A DNA stretch of 64,000 nt from Caenorhabditis remanei (lineage: Eukaryota; Nematoda; Chromadorea; Rhabditida; Rhabditidae): positions 9,796,001 to 9,860,000 of the forward strand of contig NC_071331.1 of assembly GCF_010183535.1 (NCBI RefSeq), written 5' to 3'. The notes below the pieces were generated by a model. It did not search any database and was not told where the DNA came from. It was given only the letters and a program-made list of their open reading frames with translations. Of this stretch, positions 58,006 to 64,000 are shown one piece after another. How positions within the stretch are numbered: the first letter of the stretch is position 1; each line of letters opens with the position of its first letter. The position numbers were made by a program, and so were the translations under genes.

Positions 58006-59179
58006 TTTTAATGGTGATACAAAAGCTTATCGCTTTTTGGAAATAGTTGCCTATAAAAGAACGATTAGGTTTTCAATTTTGAATTATGTTAAAGCTTAAC
58101 GATCAGATACTATGTCTCTTACGCGAAAATCCTCGAAATTTCTGATTACAGAAATTTTCGCTCCAACCGTAATTACCGTAATTAACACCCCTGAAAAAGG
58201 AATTCTCGGTTTGAGTTTGATATCTCACTAGATCGGCAAGAAACATAATCAAGACAGCATTTTCATTGAATCTCATTTTGAGTACCTGAAACACTAGCTG
58301 TATTTTTTTAGTAATGTAGCCTCACCGTCAGAGTAGTTAAAAATTTACCAGATCTGCCGTCTTCTGTATACATGTACTTTCTTAAGCTTCTTCAAGTTTT
58401 CACTATCATCATCATCTTTTTTCTCCTTCCTCTCCGATCATCATTATAATTGAAAACCAACAATTTTCTATCTACCCTCTTTCATATCTTTTTGTATCTA
58501 GATTTCCATTTCGTTTCCAATTGTCGTATGCCAATTTTCAGTCAGGCTTGATTAGCATTCCAGTATATTACATTGAGGTTATATGAATTTTCCGAATTCC
58601 TTACAATGGCCGAATTGAGAATGATCCGAAATTGTTAATTTTTCAAAGTCAACAAAAACGGTAAAATTTACTATTAATTGAGAGTTGTTTCAGAAAGAAG
58701 TAGATTTTGATACTGATTTATTTTAAATATGAGTAATATTTTTATTCTAGATTACCGCTGTTTCAGAATTTTGATTTTCTCTCAATCTATACAAAATTTT
58801 GATGGTTTCTTTTTTATAAAACAGTTCATACAACTGCGCTCTACAATATTTGTTTCCAGAATCGATGGAACGCTGGATGACGAACGGTTGTGGTGTTGTC
58901 TCGGAATTGCAATAAGTCAACGGAGTGGTGGATAGGAAAATCGGTGGCGACGTTTTTCAAGTGAAGAATACCGAGGATGTTCTCCGGTTTAACTTGAGAT
59001 CCTTTGGAGCTTTGAGTGGATTTAACTTGAATCCCCAGGCTCCGGATCTCGAACTGACGACCGGAGGCATATTCATAAATAATTTAAATGTTATTCATTG
59101 TTCATTCTATATCAAGTATGTGTGGTTTTGAAAAAATGTAATTCACAGCTTGATTCTCAATAAAAATTATTTTAATCAC
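58006..59179. other. Non-coding stretch with a possible exon scrap
   Basis: A GC-richer patch at 58855-59075 follows an acceptor-like TTTCCAG and has short open frames on both strands, but none is clearly protein-like. No gene is supported. Confidence 0.4.
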
Positions 59180-59489
59180 TTCTTCTTTATCCGTTGAGAC
59201 GTTCTCAAATGTTTCACTGACTGGGGTGTAAAATTGGAAACTGGTGGTTTTCTGTTTTAATAATAATGGAAATTGTTCAAAATTTAAAATTCAATGTTGA
59301 ATCGAATACTGGGTATTTATTGATTTTTTTTCTTCGAAACTAGTCGTAGTTAAAGAAATGAAATTCAGAATTTCTTGTTAATTTAGAATTCTTGAATAGG
59401 CATTACGGTAGGCGGAAATTTTGATGAATTGACGTGTGTCAGTTGGGAAAAATTCAAAGAAGCTGCCGTAGAATAAATCACTAGAATAA
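59180..59489. repeat. Paralogous non-coding block, left part of interrupted copy
   Basis: Matches 33860-34075. The match resumes at 62597 after the composite transposon. Confidence 0.75.
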
Positions 59490-59709
59490 GGAAGTTCATG
59501 ACGAGGCGGGTTGAACTTTTTCTATAAATCAGACCATAGATACTCTCGACCCTGCTTATTCCAAAAATGCAAGAAAAATCAGCGAAATGCTCACGTAAAC
59601 CAAGTTATGAGCCGTCAAACTTTTACTGTTGAAACGCTATTTCCGCGTGTACCGAAAAATGTACCTCCTCAATCCCGGAATAATTCCGTGAAGGTTTGGT
59701 TCAATGGTA

Positions 59710-60770
59710 CACAGGTAGTTGGCCAGCGACGAAATACGGACCATATACGCGTCCGCGCCGGACTCAAAAAGAAGTAGCTAAGGACGATATGTGTGCGTCA
59801 TATACGGTCCGTTTCGAGTCCGCGCGCCGAAAAAGTTGCTCCTCTCCCTCCCACCGCCAGCCCCTTCCCTACTTTTGTTTCCCGGTTGAGATCGTCATTT
59901 AACAAGGAAGATTAGTGATAAAATTACTATTTTATTTAAAGAAAGATAAAAAGGAACATTGAAAATAATGAAAATAAGATGAAAACATAGCAAATTAGAC
60001 ATAGAAATCACAAGTTTGTCCGCCAGTCGTGTCCTTGAAATCAATCGAAATCCAATTGTCGTAGAAGCAATATTCAGTCATTGATTTCCGTTGTTCCCTT
60101 TGTATTTCTGAAAAAAATCAATTAATTGCGGAATAAAAAATATTTATTCAGTTAACTTACTTTCGAAAAAGGGTTCCTCCTCCGAACAAATACAGATGTC
60201 ATGTTTGAGAAGGAGTTCCGGCCAATTTTATCGAATTTCCTCACTGAAAAAATTTATTTTGAATAGAGAATGTTGAATACTATCACAAACCTTTGAGGAA
60301 ATCGAAGAGTTGGTTCCATTTCAGCTATCGCCGCTTCTTCTCTTTTTGGGGCCAACGGACTGACTGAAAACATACTAAATTTTCGATCATTCACAGTTAA
60401 ATGCGAGAATTTTTCACGAAAAAATTAATTAAAAGAAATTTCAATATAAAAAACATAAAGAAAGGCGAAACTTTCGAAAAATAGGGAAAGAAACGTTAAA
60501 ACTCCGTAAATGATAATAAAATTATCATTATCCGAGAGGAGTCCGAGAGCTTCGGAAGAGCGCGGCCAGTCCATACGGACTATTTCGCCAATCCATATAC
60601 GGTCCGCGCTGAGTCCGCGCGCGGACGCCTGCCGCCCACTTCCTCCTCTTTTCCCGAAGTCCACACTGCGTCCATCTACAGTCCGTAGCGGGCCATAATT
60701 CCGCCGCGGACTCTATACGGGCGGAAAATAGAACTGAATCCGCATGCGGTCCGCACGCCAACTACCTGTG
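59710..60770. mobile_element. Nested 1.06-kb element, CACAGGTAG family
   Basis: It starts CACAGGTAGTTGGC and ends GCCAACTACCTGTG, and is flanked by GTA (59707-59709 and 60771-60773). The intact right arm of the outer element confirms the empty site as GGTAAGTTGC. The ends and 3-bp TSD match the larger element at 54346. The subterminal GC-rich parts contain many TCCGCGC and ACGGTCCG motifs. Confidence 0.85.
59995..60363 (-). pseudogene. Spliced gene remnant in the nested element
   Basis: On the minus strand, three exon-like segments (60363-60291, 60243-60161, 60107-59995) are bounded by good signals: TTTTCAG acceptors, and donors GTTTGT and GTAAGT. Segment one reads PLAPKREEAAIAEMEPTLRF; segment three has an open frame with TEYCFYDNWISIDF to TAA. 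The phases do not give one continuous frame, since a stop falls early in segment two, so I call it broken. Family not recognised. Confidence 0.45.
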
Positions 60771-60786
60771 GTAAGTTGCTAGGATA

Positions 60787-61192
60787 GTGTCCGATACGTT
60801 GCGGGTTCGGTTCTGCTACTCGACAACCTTTTTTTTGCAAATTTTAATAACCACGTACAGATGTCGTATAGGATGCCATTGTCATTTTCTTGCGATTTTG
60901 AAGTTGATTGACTAGGAAACCAAGTATTTCGTGCTGACTATAAACTTTTTTCACCCAAATATTTTTGGATGGTCCTTCATCTTTTTGCCATCAAGTGATG
61001 GGCGAATTTTCGAAAAATATTTTTTAGAAAAAGGTCGGAAAACTTTCGAAATCAGGGTTGTCTTCCAAAAACTCCACGAAAAATCGCGAGAAAATGACAA
61101 TGGCAGCCTATACGACATCTGTACATGGTTATTAAAATTTGCAAAAAAAAGGTTGTCGAGTAGCAGAACCGAACCCGCAACGTATCGGACAC
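60787..61192. mobile_element. Nested 406-bp palindromic element
   Basis: GTGTCCGATACGTTGCGGGT at the left pairs with its complement at the right, with TA flanks (60785-60786, 61193-61194). The arms extend about 125 bp on each side (through GTACAGATGTCGTATAGG). TA target, no coding frame. Confidence 0.85.
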
Positions 61193-61439
61193 TACACAGG
61201 CAAACCGCTCCGGATGAAATTTGGTCCAAACGCGGATGAACACTCGGTGTCAAAACGATACCAAAAAAGACATCAAATTTGGTCCTAATTTGGACCAATT
61301 TTCATCCTCGGCGGTCGTCAGCGGAAAATTTGGGCAGGGGTTCCCCGGATCAGAATTTTCTGGTTCTTTCTAATTGTAAATAGTTATCAAGCAACAAACA
61401 ATTGTATAAATGTACATCAATATTTATTTTATTCACACA

Positions 61440-62060
61440 TAAGAAAAAACATAGAAAAATTTAGTAAATTTGAGGCAAGTTCGAAGATTCGACAGTTTTG
61501 ATTTTGTTGTTGCTTCTTTGGTTGCTTCCGGGGCACGATACAGATGTTGACGATCATCTGAAAAATGAGTTTATAGTTTTGTATTATTCTTGGTGATACT
61601 CATAAAGTGACATTTTTTAGTACAATTGCCAAGATTATTGAAAAGAATTTAAAAGACAAAAGATGGTTACGTTTACTTCGTAGAGCAAAGAGTTTGGAAT
61701 TTTGAAACGTCTCTTTTGCTCAAAATAGAAGTATGAACACAAAAAATACAAAGATTTGGAATTTTGATTGAAATTTCCAAAAAACTTTCAAAAAATTCGG
61801 AATATTTCATTTAACTTTTCTGTGTGTCTTTTTCCTTTATAACCAAAAACGTTGATTCAAAATTTCGGAGTTTTCGTGTTACGCAAGAGAACTTACATTT
61901 ATTGAAATGCTGCGTTCACAAACCGGAATCCAATCATCGAATAATCTTCTGAAAAGAAAATAGTTCAATTTTTTCCAATTTTCGAAACAAAACTAACCTC
62001 TTTGCTCTTTGAAAAAAAAATTTCCGCTATTTAGTCCAATTGGAAGCCCTCTATTGAATT
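61440..62060 (-). pseudogene. Exon-like segments in the outer composite element
   Basis: Minus-strand segments with proper borders: one ending at donor GTTAGT (right edge of 61998), one at 61948-61897 (acceptor CTTTTCAG, donor GTAAGT), and a last one from 61557 (acceptor TTTTTCAG) with a frame reading DDRQHLYRAPEATKE. No complete protein can be assembled and I recognise no family. The arrangement resembles the gene pieces in the two CACAGGTAG elements. Confidence 0.35.
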
Positions 62061-62870
62061 TAGTTGAGTGAAATGAACTTATTTTCGATGAAAAAGCAAA
62101 AAATCTTACACGAAAAACGAGAAAATCGAAATAAATGAAATAAAAATAGAAAATGAATGAGTGCCAACTCATCCATATTTGATCCTCGTTTCATCCGCGG
62201 CGCTTCTGAGATCCCCCCAAAAATGAGGACGCCCGCATCTCACCCGCGTTTTATCCTTAAAACGGCTTTGAACCGCGTAGGATGAAATTAGGGCCACGTT
62301 TGGTCCTAATTTCGTCCTTCGCCCGCATTTGACCCGCGTTTCATCATCAGCGGTTTGCCTGTGTATCCTAGCAACTTACCATTGAACCAAACCTTCACGG
62401 AATTATTCCGGGATTGAGGAGGTACATTTTTCGGTACACGCGGAAATAGCGTTTCAACAGTAAAAGTTTGACGGCTCATAACTTGGTTTACGTGAGCATT
62501 TCGCTGATTTTTCTTGCATTTTCGGAATAAGCAGGGTCGAGAGTATCTATGGTCTGATTTATAGAAAAAGTTCAACCCGCCTCGTCATGAACTTCCCTTG
62601 TTAGTTGGATAAAGTTCATTGAAATTGCAACTTTTGGAAATTGTGTTTTCTTGATTGCCTTCTTTACAAATAATCTGCCGTTTCAAATCTTCTATTATAA
62701 ATCTATCTGCTCAAAATGGATCAATTAGTTATCCATCTTTGATTGTCTTACAACTTTATATGCTCCTCGTTGAAACAGTACGAATAGAAATTCGATTCGA
62801 ATGTATTCAATAAAAGAAAAATACTGTTGCAGTATCCTAATTTCAGTATTTCCTTTCAAGCTCTGTCTAG

Positions 62871-63061
62871 CAAGGCTGTCGCACGGCCGGCCGCGGCCCT
62901 CGGCTTTCAGGGCCGTCGCGGCCGCGGATTAACCAAATGGGCTGAATTTTTGCATATCGACTAATCTTTTGGTCCTCTACAAGGCCGCCTGAAGAAGCGA
63001 AAATTTTCCATGGCTGGGAACTGAGATATAAAATCGCCCCACGGCCTTTTTGACAGCCTTG
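62871..63061. mobile_element. 191-bp hAT-like element with GC-rich ends
   Basis: Perfect 8-bp TSD CTGTCTAG (62863-62870 and 63062-63069) and inverted ends CAAGGCTGTC and GACAGCCTTG. Next to the left end is a GGCCGGCCGCGGCC-type block. The matching position in the paralogue near 34590 is empty. Confidence 0.9.
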
Positions 63062-63314
63062 CTGTCTAGTAAAATTCTTTCTTCCGCTCTGTATTGAAAT
63101 TCTGAACGAAAACTTTAGTCGAAAAAGTTGTTAGAAATTTCTAACTGTGGGAAAGTTGAAGCAGTTGCTTGCTTATTTAAACCATGGTGTCTTCGTACAG
63201 TTTCGTGTTTCAGTATGGAAATAAAAATAATTCAAATTTTCTATTCCTGTTTAACTGCCTGGTTAACTGCTTTTGAATACACACATAAATAAATTTACTG
63301 TTCTAGTCATTCTT

Positions 63315-63386
63315 CACGGCCTCCAGCGGAGGCCCTCTCAATGCACTGCGCACAGTACTTTGAGAGGGCCTCCGCTGGAGGCCGTG
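63315..63386. repeat. Perfect 27-bp stem hairpin
   Basis: CACGGCCTCCAGCGGAGGCC and seven more bases (63315-63341) pair without mismatch with 63360-63386; the loop is 18 bases. It is absent from the paralogous region near 34660, so it was inserted. Confidence 0.85.
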
Positions 63387-63462
63387 ATTCTTTGCTCAGA
63401 AAATTTTTGGTTCTTTCAAATTATACCGTTGCTTAGGTTTCTTATTTGTTTGTTTCAGTCAA

Positions 63463-63560
63463 GGCTGTCGCACGGCCGGCCGCGGCCTCGGCCGGCCGCG
63501 AGAAGAAAAAAATGAAAAAGCCCCCGGCCTCGGCCTCGGCCGGACGCGGCTTTTTTTTCA
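63463..63560. mobile_element. Second CAAGGCTGTC element, right end not found
   Basis: Starts CAAGGCTGTCGCACGGCC exactly as at 62871, then a GGCCGCGGCC-rich zone interrupted by AAAAAAATGAAAAAG. No matching right terminus is found nearby, so it is truncated or joined to the tRNA-like repeats that follow. Confidence 0.6.
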
Positions 63561-63614
63561 AAGTTGCAAAACTTTGTCGATTTTGAAAAAAGTTTTGCTG
63601 GTTTTTTGTTTTCT

Positions 63615-64000
63615 GGTACCAATCTGACAACCGGGGTTCAATCCCCACTCGTGCCAAAACGTTTTTGTTTTTTGTTTTTGATATTTTGGTACCAATCTGA
63701 CAATCATGGTTCGACCCCACTGGTGTCAAAGCTGTTTTTCATTTCATTTTTGGTTTTTGGTAAAAATCTGAAGACCAAAGTTGCTTTTTCGAAGTAGGAC
63801 TGTTCTGAAAAGAGACACTTGTAATCTAAAAATGTTTTTTTTTGTTCTGAAATGGTTTCAGAATGGTACCAAAAAGCAAGAAATGAAATGAAAAAAGGTT
63901 TGACACCGGAGGGGTCGAACCCTGGTGATCAGATTGTTACCAAAAAGTCAAAAACAAAAAACAAAAAAGTTTTGGCACGAGTGGGGATCGAACCCTGGTT
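63615..64000. repeat. tRNA 3'-half-like repeats, direct and inverted
   Basis: Two plus-strand units (63615-63660 and 63688-63731) read GGTACCAATCTGACAA, then a T-arm-like GGGGTTCAATCCCC or GGTTCGACCCC, then an acceptor-like CTCGTGCCA or TGGTGTCA. Two inverted units (63899-63941 and from 63970) carry GGGGTCGAACCC and GGGGATCGAACCC. The last is cut by the window edge. T-rich runs separate them. D-arm sequence is missing, so these are not tRNA genes; a tRNA-derived SINE or MITE is likely. Confidence 0.6.

Larger units (their letters stand above)
59490..62596. mobile_element. 3.1-kb composite: inverted-repeat element with two nested insertions
   Basis: The outer arms (59490-59709 and 62378-62596) are near-perfect inverses that start GGAAGTTCATGACGAGGCGG. 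Beyond nested elements at 59710-60770 and 60787-61192 the left arm continues (GGATA, then CACAGGCAAACCGCT) and pairs with AGCGGTTTGCCTGTGTATCC near 62350. Without the inserts the element is about 1.64 kb. The paralogous site at about 34075 is empty. Confidence 0.85.
62597..63455. repeat. Paralogous non-coding block, right part of interrupted copy
   Basis: Continues the match to about 34080-34730. Within it lie two further insertions absent from the other copy: the hAT-like element at 62871 and the hairpin at 63315. Confidence 0.75.

Noticed and set aside
63315..63386. MicroRNA precursor
   Set aside because: The stem is perfectly paired and only 27 bp. Animal precursors usually have bulges and longer stems, and the hairpin is absent from the paralogue.
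63615..63731. True tRNA genes
   Set aside because: Only the T-arm and acceptor-like parts are present; no D arm or 5' acceptor strand can be found.

Overview
This window reads as nuclear DNA of a Caenorhabditis-type nematode. The evidence is AT-rich non-coding DNA, many compact introns ending in TTTTCAG, a probable trans-splice acceptor just upstream of the main start codon, and one complete, well-conserved gene that I read as the orthologue of C. elegans noah-2. Apart from that gene (22088-28035, + strand, five exons, 742 residues), the window is unusually rich in inverted-repeat DNA transposons, several nested or flanked by clear target-site duplications (TSDs).

Layout. 1-14.5 kb: a segmental duplication (about 1-4.86 kb and 9.97-14.47 kb), whose second copy took in a foldback element and a 1.08-kb hAT-like element; a tRNA-like relic; a cluster of small hairpin repeats. 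14.5-19.5 kb: tandem copies of a repeat of about 230 bp around one orphan exon. 19.5-28.3 kb: promoter, gene and 3' end of noah-2, with a 1.58-kb Tc1-like foldback in intron 1. 28.3-36 kb: AT-rich DNA with small hAT-like and TA-flanked elements. 36-54 kb: three copies of a small exon group of an unrecognised gene, separated by giant palindromes, a reverse-transcriptase fragment enclosed by inverted repeats, and a foldback element whose loop carries a serine carboxypeptidase gene fragment. 54-64 kb: elements with 3-bp TSDs that carry decayed multi-exon gene pieces, a composite with two nested insertions, small hAT-like elements, and tRNA-3'-half-like repeats running off the right edge.

How it fits together. 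noah-2 is the only gene I can give a function: an apical extracellular matrix protein with PAN domains, a ZP domain and a transmembrane anchor. The rest is a record of transposition. Paralogous empty sites inside the duplications let several insertions be placed in order. The most interesting pattern is that several inverted-repeat elements (48.8-50.8, 54.3-56.7, 59.5-62.6 kb) hold pieces that look like host exons with splice sites, as Pack-type gene-capturing transposons do. Small features rest on sequence read by eye; family names beyond TSD and terminal-repeat type are inference.
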